From contig NZ_WFLK01000007.1 of NCBI RefSeq assembly GCF_009208565.1, forward strand, positions 1 to 64,000: a stretch of 64,000 nt of DNA, read 5' to 3'. This DNA comes from Janthinobacterium aquaticum (lineage in GTDB: Bacteria; Pseudomonadota; Gammaproteobacteria; Burkholderiales; Burkholderiaceae_D). A program made the position numbers and the translations under genes. Positions 44,343 to 55,061 of the stretch are shown here, one piece after another. The notes under the pieces are model-generated. The model saw only the letters and a program-made list of their open reading frames with translations. It did not search any database and was not told where the DNA came from. Within the stretch, counting starts at the first letter, position 1. Each line of letters starts with the position of its first letter.

Positions 44343-46319
44343 TCAGAACTCTTCCCACTCATCAGCCGCAGGCTTGGCGGTCTTGATGGCCTTGGTGGCC
44401 TTGATGGTCTTGCCTGCAGGCGCAGGCTTGGGCAGCACTCTGGCCTTGACTGCCGGCGACGCTGGCGCGGCCACTGCGGCCCGGACCGGTGCCGGCTTGC
44501 TTGCCACCACCGCCGGTGTATCGCCCAGGCGGAACATGCCTACCGCCTGCGCCAGATCCACCGCCTGCTCCTGCAGGCTTTCGGCGGCCGCCGCAGCCTG
44601 CTCGACCAACGCTGCATTTTGCTGGGTCATGGTGTCCATATGCGTGACCGCGGTATTGATCTCGCCAATGCCGGCGCTCTGCTCGCGGCTGGCCACCGTG
44701 ATTTCGCTCATGATGGCGGTCAGTTGCTGCACCGACGCCACCACCTGCCCCATGGTCTGGCCCGCCTCATCGACCAGGCGGCCGCCGGCGTCGACCTTGG
44801 CCACCGAGTCGCCGATCAGTTGCTTGATCTCCTTGGCAGCGCCGGCCGAGCGCTGCGCCAGGTTGCGTACTTCCGACGCCACCACCGCAAAGCCGCGCCC
44901 CTGTTCGCCGGCGCGCGCCGCTTCGACAGCCGCATTCAGCGCCAGGATATTGGTCTGGAAGGCGATGCCGTCGATCACGCCGATAATATCGACGATCTTG
45001 CGCGAGCTTTCCTGGATATCGGCCATCGTGCCCACCACCTGCTGCACCACCTGGCCGCCCTTGGCCGCCACGCTGGAAGCGGACAGCGCCAGTTCATTGG
45101 CGGCTTGGGCGTTTTCAGCATTTTGTTTCACGGTCGAGGTCAACTCGTCCATCGAACTGGCCGTCTGCTCGAGCGCGCCGGCCTGCGCTTCCGTGCGCGA
45201 AGACAGATCGGCGTTACCGGCGGCAATATCGGCCGATTCGCTGCGCACCAGCGTGCTGATGCTGCGAATCTGCACCAGCACGGTGGCGATCTTTTCGACG
45301 AACTGGTTGAAGGCCCTGGCGATCTGCGCCAGCTCGTCCTGGCCGGTGGCGTCCAGGCGGCTGGTCAGGTCACCATCGCCGACGGCAATCGCCTCCATCG
45401 CATCGCGCACCAGGCCCAGGCGGCGCAGCGCGCGCGCCACCAGCACGCTCAAGACAAACGACGCCAGCGCCAGCACCAGCACCGCTGCCAGTACGGAAGA
45501 GCGCAGCATCGACGACAGCGCTGCCGTCGCTTCGGCCCGGTCCAGCACGGTGACCAGCAGCCAGTCGCTGCCCGGCACTTTACTGACATGCAAAATGCCG
45601 GCGCGGCCATCGAGGCGTACGTCGCCACCGGCGCCGCTCTGCTCGATGCCGGACAGGGTCTGCGGCGTCATGCCGGCATCGAGGTCAGCCAGCGGCTTCA
45701 AGGTCAGCTTGCTGTCCGGATGGGCGATGATCTTGCCGCCGCCATCGATCAGGAAGGCGTAGCTGGCCGGCGTCGGCTTGATCGAGGCCACGTTCTGCAC
45801 GACAGCGTCCATCATTACGTCAGCTGCCAGCACGCCAGCCACGCCACCCTTGCCGCCCAGCGGTTCGGCAAACGTCACCACCAGCTTGCCGGTGCTGGCG
45901 CCGATATACGGCGGCGTAATCACCGGCGCGCCCGCAGTGGCGGCCTGCTGGTACCAGGGGCGCGCGGTCGGATCGTAATCGGCGGCGCGCTTGCGCTCCT
46001 GCGAAAAGAAGTAGCGCTTGTCGGCCAGGCCGACATAGGCGATATCGAAGGTGCCGGCTTTCTCCGCCATCTTGAGCGTCGGCAACGGGTCGGGCAGCTG
46101 TGCGCCCTCTTTCATCGAGGTGACGATGGCCTGCTTGGCACGCAGCCACTCGCCAATCGCCGCCGCATGACTGTGCGACAGCTGCAGCATCTGTGTATCG
46201 AGCGCTGCCAGGGTACTGCTGCGCGTGGTAAAGAAGTTGGCAATCGCCACGGCCAGCATGGCCAGCACGACAATGGAGACGGCGATGGCAATCAGCCGCG
46301 CCTTAAGAGATGACAGCAT
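44343..46319 (-). CDS. Methyl-accepting chemotaxis protein with dCache-type sensor
   Basis: 658 residues. TM1 (about 7-29) and TM2 (about 273-296) enclose a periplasmic ligand domain with dCache features ([66 protein letters not shown]). HAMP and the long coiled-coil signalling domain follow, with the hairpin tip [25 protein letters not shown], which contacts CheA/CheW. The last 100 residues are an Ala/Pro/Lys-rich tether ending EWEEF, like the CheR/CheB docking pentapeptide of E. coli Tar/Tsr. Double-Cache receptors often bind amino or organic acids; the ligand is unknown. Confidence 0.93.
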   Translation of the reverse strand: MLSSLKARLIAIAVSIVVLAMLAVAIANFFTTRSSTLAALDTQMLQLSHSHAAAIGEWLRAKQAIVTSMKEGAQLPDPLPTLKMAEKAGTFDIAYVGLADKRYFFSQERKRAADYDPTARPWYQQAATAGAPVITPPYIGASTGKLVVTFAEPLGGKGGVAGVLAADVMMDAVVQNVASIKPTPASYAFLIDGGGKIIAHPDSKLTLKPLADLDAGMTPQTLSGIEQSGAGGDVRLDGRAGILHVSKVPGSDWLLVTVLDRAEATAALSSMLRSSVLAAVLVLALASFVLSVLVARALRRLGLVRDAMEAIAVGDGDLTSRLDATGQDELAQIARAFNQFVEKIATVLVQIRSISTLVRSESADIAAGNADLSSRTEAQAGALEQTASSMDELTSTVKQNAENAQAANELALSASSVAAKGGQVVQQVVGTMADIQESSRKIVDIIGVIDGIAFQTNILALNAAVEAARAGEQGRGFAVVASEVRNLAQRSAGAAKEIKQLIGDSVAKVDAGGRLVDEAGQTMGQVVASVQQLTAIMSEITVASREQSAGIGEINTAVTHMDTMTQQNAALVEQAAAAAESLQEQAVDLAQAVGMFRLGDTPAVVASKPAPVRAAVAAPASPAVKARVLPKPAPAGKTIKATKAIKTAKPAADEWEEF

Positions 46320-46426
46320 GGCGCACCCTGTAAGAAATAAAGTTGAGGAGATGCACCATCCTTACGGAATAAAATTTTGTCGTCAAGAAATACCAACCAA
46401 AAATTACCACGAAACAACAAAAGCAA

Positions 46427-46460
46427 ATAAAAAAACCGCCAGGCTTGCGCACTGGCGGTT
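46427..46460 (-). terminator. Terminator of pnp
   Basis: On the minus strand CCGCCAG (46458-46452) and CTGGCGG (46442-46436) form the stem with a nine-base loop, and seven T residues follow. It ends the rpsO-pnp transcripts. The 46320-46426 gap behind it is very AT-rich and should hold the chemoreceptor promoter; a TTGACG at about 46379 is a possible -35. Confidence 0.85.
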
Positions 46461-46510
46461 TTCTCGCTAATACCGGACTGGCCGGTAGTAAGCAGTACTA
46501 CTGAGAACGA

Positions 46511-48628
46511 TTACTGAGCAGCTGGCGCTTCGCCGCCTTCGGCAGCTTTCATCGACAGCTTCAGACGACCGCGGTCATCCGTTTCCAGCACTTTCACGCG
46601 CACCAGCTGGCCTTCTTTCAGGTAGTCGGCCACGGCGTTGACGCGCTCGTTGGCGATCTGCGAGATATGCAGCAGGCCGTCTTTGCCTGGCATTACTTGC
46701 ACGATGGCGCCGAAGTCCAGCAATTTCAGTACGGTGCCTTCGTAGGTCTTGCCCACTTCAACCGACGCGGTCAGCTCTTCGATGCGGCGCTTGGCTTCCT
46801 GGCCGGCGGCAGCATCGACGGAAGCGATGGTGACCACGCCTTCGTCGCTGATGTCGATCTGGGTACCGGTCTCTTCGGTCAACGCGCGAATGACGGCGCC
46901 GCCCTTGCCGATCACGTCACGGATTTTTTCCGGGTTGATCTTGATGGTGATCAGGCGCGGTGCGAAATCGGACAGTTCGGTTTTCACCGTTGGCATGGCT
47001 TTTTGCATTTCGCCCAGGATATGCTCGCGGCCTTCCTTGGCTTGCGCCAGTGCCACTTGCATGATTTCCTTGGTGATGCCCATGATCTTGATGTCCATCT
47101 GCAGCGCGGTGATACCGTTGCGGGTACCGGCTACTTTGAAGTCCATGTCGCCCAGGTGATCTTCGTCGCCCAAGATGTCGGACAGCACGGCAAACTTGCC
47201 GCCTTCCTTGATCAGGCCCATGGCGATACCAGCCACGTGCTCTTTCATCGGCACGCCAGCGTCCATCAGCGCCAGGCAGCCGCCGCAGACCGAAGCCATC
47301 GACGACGAACCGTTCGATTCGGTAATTTCCGATACCAGGCGCACCGAGTAGCTGAATTCTTCTTCCGGTGGCAGTGCAGCGATCAGCGCACGCTTGGCCA
47401 GGCGGCCGTGGCCGATTTCACGACGCTTGGGCGTACCGACGCGGCCCGTTTCGCCGGTGGCGAACGGTGGCATGTTGTAATGCAGCATGAACGAATCGGT
47501 AAATTCGCCCATCAGTGCATCGATCTTCTGGCTGTCGCGTGCGGTACCGAGGGTAGCGACCACCAGTGCCTGCGTTTCACCGCGGGTAAACAGGGCCGAA
47601 CCGTGTGTACGTGGCAGCACGCTGGTGCGAATCGAGATCGGACGTACGGTGCGGGTATCACGGCCGTCGATGCGTGGCTCGCCGTCCAGGATCTGGGTGC
47701 GCACGATTTTCGCTTCGATATCGAACAGGATGTTGTTGACTTCAGCGCTGTCGACCGAGCCGCCGGCCATAGCCGCTTCAGCCGTCAGGTCGGCGATCAC
47801 TTCGGCGGTGGCTGTTTTCAGCTTGGCCGTACGCTCCTGCTTGTCTTTGGTTTGATACGCGTCGTTGATCTTGGCCTTGGCGAAGTGTTCAACGCGGGCG
47901 ATCAGCGATTCGTTCTTCGGCGCAGGCGCCCATTCCACTTCCGGCTTGCCGCCGTCACGCACCAGATCATGGATCGCATCGATCACCACTTTCATCTGGT
48001 CATGGCCAAACACCACGGCGCCCAGCATGATTTCTTCGGACAGCTGTTGCGCTTCCGATTCAACCATCAGCACGGCCGTTTCGGTACCGGCAACCACCAG
48101 GTCCATTTGCGACGTTTTCAGTTGCTGGACGGTCGGGTTCAGGATGTACTGGCCATTGGCGTAGCCAACGCGGGCAGCACCGATCGGGCCATTGAATGGC
48201 ACGCCCGACACGCACAGGGCAGCCGAAGCGCCGATCATGGCGGCGATATCAGGATCGATTTCAGGATTGACCGACAGCACGTGAATAATCACTTGCACTT
48301 CGTTCAGGTAGCCTTCAGGGAACAGCGGACGAATCGGACGGTCGATCAGGCGCGAGGTCAGCGTTTCTTTTTCGGAAGGACGGCCTTCACGCTTGAAGAA
48401 GCCGCCTGGAATCTTGCCGGCAGCGTAGGTTTTTTCGACGTAGTCTACCGTCAAAGGGAAGAAGTCCTGGCCTGGCTTGGCGTCTTTGCGCGCCACCACG
48501 GTTGCCAGCACAACGGTATCTTCGATCGACACCAGCACGGCGCCCGATGCCTGACGCGCGATTTCGCCGGTTTCCAGGGTCACTTGATGTTGACCGTACT
48601 GGAAGGTTTTCGTAACTTTATTAAACAT
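46511..48628 (-). CDS. pnp: Polynucleotide phosphorylase
   Basis: 705 residues. A 3'-5' phosphorolytic exoribonuclease and degradosome component. Two RNase PH cores are present ([31 protein letters not shown] in parts, and [15 protein letters not shown]), then the KH domain ([25 protein letters not shown]) and an S1 domain ending ([29 protein letters not shown]). The C-terminal tail is short and acidic. It follows rpsO, as in most proteobacteria. In E. coli the leader between the two genes is cut by RNase III and pnp is autoregulated; the 228-base gap here could serve the same way. Confidence 0.97.
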   Translation of the reverse strand: MFNKVTKTFQYGQHQVTLETGEIARQASGAVLVSIEDTVVLATVVARKDAKPGQDFFPLTVDYVEKTYAAGKIPGGFFKREGRPSEKETLTSRLIDRPIRPLFPEGYLNEVQVIIHVLSVNPEIDPDIAAMIGASAALCVSGVPFNGPIGAARVGYANGQYILNPTVQQLKTSQMDLVVAGTETAVLMVESEAQQLSEEIMLGAVVFGHDQMKVVIDAIHDLVRDGGKPEVEWAPAPKNESLIARVEHFAKAKINDAYQTKDKQERTAKLKTATAEVIADLTAEAAMAGGSVDSAEVNNILFDIEAKIVRTQILDGEPRIDGRDTRTVRPISIRTSVLPRTHGSALFTRGETQALVVATLGTARDSQKIDALMGEFTDSFMLHYNMPPFATGETGRVGTPKRREIGHGRLAKRALIAALPPEEEFSYSVRLVSEITESNGSSSMASVCGGCLALMDAGVPMKEHVAGIAMGLIKEGGKFAVLSDILGDEDHLGDMDFKVAGTRNGITALQMDIKIMGITKEIMQVALAQAKEGREHILGEMQKAMPTVKTELSDFAPRLITIKINPEKIRDVIGKGGAVIRALTEETGTQIDISDEGVVTIASVDAAAGQEAKRRIEELTASVEVGKTYEGTVLKLLDFGAIVQVMPGKDGLLHISQIANERVNAVADYLKEGQLVRVKVLETDDRGRLKLSMKAAEGGEAPAAQ

Positions 48629-48796
48629 TGGGGTATCCCTTTTTAATTGCCGACAGATTTTCAGGAGCTGTCGTTCACCTCACCACAGGCGCCAGGGGTT
48701 GCCGCCTTTCCTACTTTACCATTTTGCTACCGGATGCTGACACAATTCCGCCCGCACACAATACTTTACTGGCAGAAAACCGATCTTCAAATGACA

Positions 48797-48830
48797 AAAT
48801 GCCCGCGTCAGCGAACTGGCGCAGGCATTT
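48797..48830 (-). terminator. Hairpin between rpsO and pnp
   Basis: AAATGCC-N-GCG-N-CAG and its complement (48797-48810 with 48815-48830) form a stem of about 14 bp with two mismatches and a four-base loop. Only TTTTG follows on the minus strand, so termination should be partial. It corresponds in position to the rpsO t1 terminator of E. coli, which lets part of the transcription reach pnp. Confidence 0.7.
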
Positions 48831-48855
48831 CTGGTTAAACCTTGTACGGCAAGAA

Positions 48856-49125
48856 TTACTTGCGCAGACCGAGTTTAGCGATCAGGTCGCGATAACGGGT
48901 AGCGTCTTTAGCCTTCAGGTAGGACAACAGGCTCTTGCGACGGTTGACCATCATGATCAGGCCGCGGCGCGAGTGGTGGTCTTTCGAGTGGGCTTTGAAG
49001 TGGCCGTTCAGTTCGTTGATACGAGCGGTCAGCAGTGCAACTTGCACTTCAGGCGAGCCGGTGTCGTTTTGGCCACGGGCGTTGTCCGCGATGATAGCGG
49101 CTTTGTTGATGTTCTCTACTGTCAT
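48856..49125 (-). CDS. rpsO: 30S ribosomal protein S15
   Basis: 89 residues from ATG 49125, with AAAGG upstream; the longer frame to 49170 is not used. S15 binds 16S rRNA early in small subunit assembly. Motifs: [34 protein letters not shown] and [13 protein letters not shown]. Full length. In E. coli S15 represses its own mRNA; the leader here has a distinct hairpin at its start. Confidence 0.97.
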   Translation of the reverse strand: MTVENINKAAIIADNARGQNDTGSPEVQVALLTARINELNGHFKAHSKDHHSRRGLIMMVNRRKSLLSYLKAKDATRYRDLIAKLGLRK

Positions 49126-49184
49126 GATAAACCTTTCACATGCGGTGCAAAGAGTCTCGACCCTATCCACCGTGAACTACGATT

Positions 49185-49221
49185 AAAAAAACCTGGGCAA
49201 AAACCCAGAGGCGCAAGTATA
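49185..49221 (-). promoter_or_regulatory. rpsO promoter and 5' hairpin with T-run
   Basis: On the minus strand TATACT (49221-49216) is a good -10 box; the -35 17 bases upstream (GATACA) is weak. The expected RNA would begin near 49209 and almost at once form CTGGG-TTTTTG-CCCAG (about 49207-49192), followed by seven T residues (49191-49185). This looks like an intrinsic terminator placed at the very 5' end of the rpsO mRNA, about 60 bases before the start codon. Confidence 0.5.
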
Positions 49222-49302
49222 GCGGAAAAAGTGGCGTGTGTATCCTGCGATGCGCGCTTTTCTGGCGCATGATGGCGTTTTACCGCATTTCAGGAGCCCA
49301 GC

Positions 49303-49800
49303 ATGAACATTTCAAGCAAATTGGCCACACTTGCGCTGTCAGCCAGCTTGGCTGCCTGCGCAGGTCTGGATGGCGCACCACCGCAAGTGGGCGAGCCGCG
49401 TGCCGCTGTCGAAGCGCGGCTGGGGCCGCCTACCAATATCTATCAGTTGCCGCAAGGCCCGGAACTGGAATACGCCACCGGCCCCTATGGCCAGAAGACC
49501 TGGATGGTGCGTTTCGGCCCCGACCAGCGCTTGACTTCCTACGAACAGGTACTCGACACGACCGGCTTTGCGCGCGTGAAGATTGGCGTTTCCAATCAGC
49601 AAGATGTGCTGCATCTGCTGGGCAAGCCGACCGAGAAATCCTACCTGTCGCTGACCCGGCTGCACGTATGGTCGTATCGCTACAAGGAGTCAGGCGTATG
49701 GGATTCGATGATGCATGTGCACTTTGACGATGCCGGTATCGTGCGCCAGATGCTCAATGGGCCCGATCCGGACAGGGAGGAGAAGAGGTTTTTCTGGTGA
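49303..49800 (+). CDS. BamE/SmpA-like lipoprotein
   Basis: 165 residues; the lipobox LAAC lipidates Cys19. Two weak repeats with the SmpA/OmlA (BamE) fold are visible: VGEPRAAVEARLGPPTNIYQLP with YGQKTWMVRFGPDQRLTSYEQ, and IGVSNQQDVLHLLGKPTEKSYL with SYRYKESGVWDSMMHVHFDDAGIV. BamE has only one such unit, so this is a tandem relative rather than BamE itself. It is probably at the outer membrane. It stands alone, followed 21 bases after its stop by a palindromic repeat. Confidence 0.75.
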   Translation: MNISSKLATLALSASLAACAGLDGAPPQVGEPRAAVEARLGPPTNIYQLPQGPELEYATGPYGQKTWMVRFGPDQRLTSYEQVLDTTGFARVKIGVSNQQDVLHLLGKPTEKSYLSLTRLHVWSYRYKESGVWDSMMHVHFDDAGIVRQMLNGPDPDREEKRFFW

Positions 49801-49820
49801 CCGGCAGCGCGCATGAAGAG

Positions 49821-49934
49821 CGTAGGTCGGATTAGGCCCTTCGGGCCGTAATCCGACAACACCCGCGGCGCCAACAATGTTGTCGGATTACGGCCCCTGC
49901 GGGGCCTGCGCGGCGCGGCCTAATCCGACCTACG
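49821..49934. repeat. Palindromic intergenic repeat, copy 2 (complete)
   Basis: CGTAGGTCGGATTAGGCC starts it and GGCCTAATCCGACCTACG ends it as a perfect outer inverted repeat. Inside lie GTAATCCGACAAC and GTTGTCGGATTAC, a GGCCCTTCGGGCC hairpin and a GCCCCTGCGGGGC hairpin. At 114 bases this is the longest copy. It sits between the tail-to-tail genes for the BamE-like protein and pssA. Confidence 0.9.
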
Positions 49935-49960
49935 TTGCTGCACCAGGATCAGGCGTGCCC

Positions 49961-50812
49961 TCAATGCTCGTGATCCACCTGCACAATGCTGACCGGCTTG
50001 CCCTTGGCCATGCGCCAGAAGAACACCGCATAGCCGGACAGGCCGTAGGCCACAAAGATCGGGAACAGCACCTTGGGTGGGTCGATCGAGATCAGCGCAA
50101 AGAACAGCGCCAGCAGGAACACCACGATAAACGGCACCGACTTGCGGAAATTGACGTCCTTGAAGCTGTAGAACGGCACGTTGGTGACCATGGTCAGGCC
50201 GGCAAACAGGGCAATGGCCCACGAGACCCAGCCCAGTTGCTTGCCCGATACGTCAAGGTCGTTCATCAGCAGGATAAAACCGGCCACCATGGCAGCAGCT
50301 GCCGGGCTGGGCAGGCCCTGGAAGAAGCGCTTGTCGACCACCGCGATATTGGTATTGAAGCGCGCCAGGCGCAGTGCGCCGCCGGCGCAATAGACAAACG
50401 CGGCCAGCCAGCCCAGCTTGCCCATGCCGCGCAGCGACCATTCATAGATCACCAGCGCCGGCGCGGCGCCAAACGAGACCATGTCGGACAGGCTGTCGTA
50501 CTGGGCGCCAAACTCGCTCTGGGTATTGGTCAGGCGCGCGATGCGGCCATCGAGTCCATCGAGGATCATGGCGATAAAGATGGCCCACGCCGCATGCTCG
50601 AAGCGCTGGTTCATGGCCATCACGATGGCGTAGAAACCGCAGAACAGGGCCGCCGTCGTAAAGGCGTTGGGCAACAGGTAGATGCCGCGCCGGCGCAAGG
50701 TTTTCTTGCCGGCGCCATCGGCCACCGGCTGGCGCACGAATTTACTGAAGCGCGACGCTTTGGAGACTGCGGGTGCGCCGTTCTTGCCGCGACGACGGGG
50801 AAAGTTTGCCAT
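49961..50812 (-). CDS. pssA: CDP-diacylglycerol-serine O-phosphatidyltransferase
   Basis: 283 residues from ATG 50812. The frame runs on to 50887, but the extra part covers the promoter. It makes phosphatidylserine from CDP-diacylglycerol and serine, the route to phosphatidylethanolamine. The CDP-alcohol phosphotransferase motif is intact: DG-RI-AR-x8-G-AQY-D-SLS-D within ILDGLDGRIARLTN and GAQYDSLSDMVSFG. About eight membrane helices follow a basic N-terminus. It is the membrane-embedded type II enzyme, unlike E. coli PssA. It is monocistronic. Confidence 0.93.
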   Translation of the reverse strand: MANFPRRRGKNGAPAVSKASRFSKFVRQPVADGAGKKTLRRRGIYLLPNAFTTAALFCGFYAIVMAMNQRFEHAAWAIFIAMILDGLDGRIARLTNTQSEFGAQYDSLSDMVSFGAAPALVIYEWSLRGMGKLGWLAAFVYCAGGALRLARFNTNIAVVDKRFFQGLPSPAAAAMVAGFILLMNDLDVSGKQLGWVSWAIALFAGLTMVTNVPFYSFKDVNFRKSVPFIVVFLLALFFALISIDPPKVLFPIFVAYGLSGYAVFFWRMAKGKPVSIVQVDHEH

Positions 50813-50885
50813 GTTGATCCATTTCTTGTGTACTGCTGGTAATCGGGCCTGGCGGCTGCACGCAATGGCAGTCGCCGATCTCGCC

Positions 50886-50891
50886 ATTATA
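50886..50891 (-). promoter_or_regulatory. -10 box of pssA
   Basis: A perfect TATAAT on the minus strand, about 75 bases before the pssA start. No good -35 is 16-18 bases upstream. Confidence 0.45.
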
Positions 50892-51031
50892 GAGGAGACA
50901 AGGCCAAAGAATAGCGCGCCACAACCTTCCTGACAATATTACTGCCCTCTGCCAGGTGCAAGTCGATTGCAACCAACAGGAGCCGGCGCGAAACGGCAGA
51001 TCAGGCGTCAGATCCGATACCAGAAACAATT

Positions 51032-51051
51032 ATGGGGCCCGAAAGCCCCAT
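51032..51051 (-). terminator. Hairpin after the SIMPL gene
   Basis: ATGGGGC (51032-51038) and GCCCCAT (51045-51051) form a 7-bp stem 24 bases after the SIMPL stop. The following minus-strand bases (AATTGTTT) are only partly T-rich. It is probably the terminator of that gene. Confidence 0.55.
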
Positions 51052-51074
51052 GATTGCATCTGTGCAAAAACTGA

Positions 51075-51827
51075 TTACTTGAATTTCACCTTGCCTACCA
51101 CACGCATATCGAGCGTGGTCTCGCCCGGCTCGAAGCTTGGTTCGGCCACGGCGTTGTCGTCAGCCATTTTCGATCGCATCATCATCGGTGCGGCAGCGGC
51201 GCGCGATTCGTTGGCATAGTTGCCGGAGCCTTCAAAGTCAACCGTATCGAGCACGGCGTCCGACACATTGCGGCCCATGGCGCGTGCGATCGAGGCGATG
51301 CGCTCGTTGAGATTCTTGTAGGTCGCGGCAATGCGCTGATCATCGAGCTGGCGGATGGTTTCCGGCTTCAGGCCGAAGTTCAGGCCGTTCAACGTCAGCA
51401 CGTTCTGCGCCGCTGCCACGGTTTTTGGCAACGCGGTCAGGTTGGTGGTTTTCACTTCCAGGTACTGGCCCACGCGCCACGAAGTCGGCACGCGCGGCTT
51501 GGCCACGGCGCCAGCTGGCAGCGGCTGGTCTTCCGGATAGACCGGATAGGTGTAATAGCCGTACGATTTCAGCACTGCCGAAGGATCGGCCTGCTTGACG
51601 ATGGACACACCCTTGTTCATCTTCTGGTTGACGCGCGAGGCGGCGGCAGCCTTGTCCTTGTCCTGCTCTTCGATGGCCAGCGTGGCCACCACCTGATCGT
51701 TGACATGCTTGACTTCGCCAAACGCGGGCACCACTACCAGTGTGCCAGTGGTCGGCAGGCTTTGCGCTTGTGCGGACAGGGCAACGGTGGCTGCGGCGGC
51801 AACCAGTACGGATTTCATCACGGTCAT
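51075..51827 (-). CDS. SIMPL domain (DUF541) periplasmic protein
   Basis: 250 residues with a signal peptide (1-21, ending ALSAQA). The SIMPL/DUF541 domain covers about 30-235, with the family's N-terminal V-x-A-x-G-like strand replaced by GTLVVVPAFGEVKHVNDQVVATLAIEEQDKDKAAAASRVN. A C-terminal stretch (MMMRSKMADDNAVAEPSFEPGETTLDMRVVGKVKFK, ends of which are typical) is family-like. E. coli YggE is the best known relative and reduces oxidative stress. Start ATG 51827 has AAGGAGA upstream. It is monocistronic. Confidence 0.82.
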   Translation of the reverse strand: MTVMKSVLVAAAATVALSAQAQSLPTTGTLVVVPAFGEVKHVNDQVVATLAIEEQDKDKAAAASRVNQKMNKGVSIVKQADPSAVLKSYGYYTYPVYPEDQPLPAGAVAKPRVPTSWRVGQYLEVKTTNLTALPKTVAAAQNVLTLNGLNFGLKPETIRQLDDQRIAATYKNLNERIASIARAMGRNVSDAVLDTVDFEGSGNYANESRAAAAPMMMRSKMADDNAVAEPSFEPGETTLDMRVVGKVKFK

Positions 51828-51988
51828 GGATACTTCTCCTTGGTGGTTGGATACAAACAGGGTCTTCTGGACGCCCTATTTCATTTTAGAAACTTGTCAA
51901 ACTGGGTAGATTCTAACGTCCAGAACTTTCCTGTGGCGCAAATTAACAAATCGTCACAATTGCCACAGTCTGCTCACATTCGGTGAAC

Positions 51989-53224
51989 TCAATGACCGCC
52001 AACCACGCCGCCGGTACGCCGGCCCGGCTTGAAACTGCGGCGTGCGCCCCAGGCGATCATCAACGCCACCAGCAGCAAAGCGAGCATGGCCCAAGGAAAG
52101 GAAGCTGCGCCAAGATGCTCGAGCAGCATGCCGCCGGCCAGGCCGCCGCCTGCGATGGCCACGTTCCAGATGGTGGCCACCATCGCCTGCGCCACATCCA
52201 TGCCATTGCCGGCCGCGTCGGCCGAAGCCGTTTGCAGCAGCGTGCCGGCGCCGCCAAAAGTCATGCCCCAGATCACCATGACGAAGTAAATAACCAGTGG
52301 CTGGTCCATCGCCAGCCCCAGCGCCACGGCAATCGCGGCAAAGGCGGCGATGCTGCCCAGCACCAGCTTGCGCAGCCAGCGGTCGATCAGGCGGCTGACC
52401 AGCCAGATGCCAGCCAGCGAGCCTGCGCCATACACCAGCAGCACCAGGTCGACGCGTGCGCGCAGACCGGACGGTGCCAGGAACGGCGCGATATAGGTAT
52501 AGAGAATATTATGCGCCAGCATCCACGCCACGATCACCGCCAGGATGGGGCGCACGCCCGGCGTCATGAATACCTGGGCAATACCAGGGCGCTCGCCCTG
52601 CTTCTGGCCTGCATAATCGGGCACGGCCACCAGTATCCAGCCAACGAGGATGACGGCCAGGCCCGACATCACGGCAAAAATCGCACGCCAGCCCAGCACG
52701 CCACCCATCAGGGTGCCCAGCGGCACGCCCAGCGACAGCGCCAGCGGCGTGCCGATCATGGCAATCGCCATCGCCCTGCCCTGCTGGTCGACGCTGACCA
52801 TGCGCCGCGCGTAGCCGGCCATCAGTCCCCATGCCAAACCGGCAGCCATGCCGGCAAAAAAACGCGACACCAGCGCCACGGTGTAATTGGGTGCAAATAC
52901 CATTACGGTATTGAAGACAAGAAAGCCGCCAACGGCCAGCAGCAGCACCTTGCGGCGGCGCCAGCTGGCCGTCATGGCCGTCAGCGGTATGGCGGTCAGG
53001 ATCGAGCCGACCGCGTAGGCGGTCACCAGCTGGCCGGTTATCACTTCGGAAATGCCGAGACCCTGGGCGATTTGCGGCAGCAGCCCGGCCGGCAGGGTTT
53101 CGGCCAGGATGGCGATAAAGGCGGTCATGGCCAACGCCAGCAGGCCGGCCAGCGGGAAGCGTTGAGGAATAGAAAATCTGTCAGCGCCTGTCAGGGGCAC
53201 CGTGGCGGTAAAACGGTCAGTCAT
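51989..53224 (-). CDS. MFS transporter (AraJ-like drug:H+ antiporter, DHA1)
   Basis: 411 residues, 12 membrane helices in two halves. The first half has ETLPAGLLPQIAQGLGISEVITGQLVTAYAVGSILTAIPL (helices 1-2) and the loop TASWRRRKVLLLAVGGFLVFN. AGMAAGLAWGLMAGYARRMVS and GTPLALSLGVPLGTLMGG in helices 4-5 match antiporter motif C. AraJ/YdhP-type carriers export sugars or drugs; the substrate is unknown. It is transcribed alone; the next minus-strand gene upstream ends 197 bases away. Confidence 0.88.
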   Translation of the reverse strand: MTDRFTATVPLTGADRFSIPQRFPLAGLLALAMTAFIAILAETLPAGLLPQIAQGLGISEVITGQLVTAYAVGSILTAIPLTAMTASWRRRKVLLLAVGGFLVFNTVMVFAPNYTVALVSRFFAGMAAGLAWGLMAGYARRMVSVDQQGRAMAIAMIGTPLALSLGVPLGTLMGGVLGWRAIFAVMSGLAVILVGWILVAVPDYAGQKQGERPGIAQVFMTPGVRPILAVIVAWMLAHNILYTYIAPFLAPSGLRARVDLVLLVYGAGSLAGIWLVSRLIDRWLRKLVLGSIAAFAAIAVALGLAMDQPLVIYFVMVIWGMTFGGAGTLLQTASADAAGNGMDVAQAMVATIWNVAIAGGGLAGGMLLEHLGAASFPWAMLALLLVALMIAWGARRSFKPGRRTGGVVGGH

Positions 53225-53421
53225 GTGGGTCTTTCTGAAGACGCAGGCTTGGCGCCTGGCGTGCTGCCGGAATTGTTACGGCGCGGGTAATGCACGTTGC
53301 GGTCGGCAGAAACCGAAACAGATGCAGTTGCGGGCGCAACTGCAAAGGAAGGGCGGAATTTTACAGCAAACGCACCAAAAGCGTGCGCACGCCAGGGCTG
53401 CTAGTCAGTCAGACATCTTGT

Positions 53422-53856
53422 TCAGGCATCATTGGCCGCCTTGCGCGGCGAGAAATAACCGTTGGCGCCTGGGCTGAACAACAAAGCGCAGATCACCACA
53501 AACGCCACCGCACCGGGCAGCACGCCGCTTTTGACCGGCACCGTGGCCAGCGCCAGGCCGATATCGATCACGCTCCAGAGCACATACACGGTGCGCGCAC
53601 TGCGATGCCCCTGCAGCATGGCCAGCGCGGTCACCAGCGTCAGCCCCAGGCCGCCCAGCAGGATCGCATATTGCACCGGGACCGACAGAAAGCTGCGCGC
53701 CATCCATGCATGCATGGCCGGATCGTTGCGGCTGAGATAAGCCGACGCCAGCGAGGCCAGCGAACCGATAATCAGAAACCAGCAGCTGATGGCGACGGAA
53801 AACGGCCGCCTGACCAGATTGAGGTTTCCTACGACAACTTTTGAAAAAACAAGCAT
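53422..53856 (-). CDS. Small four-helix membrane protein, unknown
   Basis: 144 residues from ATG 53856; the longer frame to 53970 would include the ilvC terminator. Four hydrophobic helices: SVAISCWFLIIGSLASLASAYL, VPVQYAILLGGLGLTLVTALAML, ARTVYVLWSVIDIGLALATV and LPGAVAFVVICALLF. A short basic tail follows. It resembles no named family I can identify. It lies 80 bases after the ilvC terminator. Confidence 0.65.
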   Translation of the reverse strand: MLVFSKVVVGNLNLVRRPFSVAISCWFLIIGSLASLASAYLSRNDPAMHAWMARSFLSVPVQYAILLGGLGLTLVTALAMLQGHRSARTVYVLWSVIDIGLALATVPVKSGVLPGAVAFVVICALLFSPGANGYFSPRKAANDA

Positions 53857-53934
53857 GGTGTGACCGGCAATTTTTAACGATGCTGATTCTAGCCGATGTT
53901 CGCGTGCCTGGATGCATGCCGGGCTGCACAGATA

Positions 53935-53960
53935 CAAAAAAGCCGGCTTGCGCCGGCTTC
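53935..53960 (-). terminator. Terminator of the ilv operon
   Basis: On the minus strand AAGCCGGC and GCCGGCTT form an 8-bp stem with a GCAA loop, followed by six T residues (53941-53936). It lies 20 bases after the ilvC stop. Confidence 0.9.
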
Positions 53961-53978
53961 TAGCTATCAAGAAACAAC

Positions 53979-55007
<1,029 letters not shown>

Positions 55008-55061
55008 CTAATATTTTGTTGTGTTTGTCTGTGGTGCGGCACGTGCCGCAGTACTACGCTT

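Noticed and set aside
44277..46313. 678-residue open frame opposite the chemoreceptor gene
   Set aside because: Arg/His/Gly-rich antisense frame without motifs; the chemoreceptor domains are clear on the minus strand.
46667..48646. 659-residue open frame opposite pnp
   Set aside because: Shadow frame with biased composition; pnp is unmistakable on the other strand.
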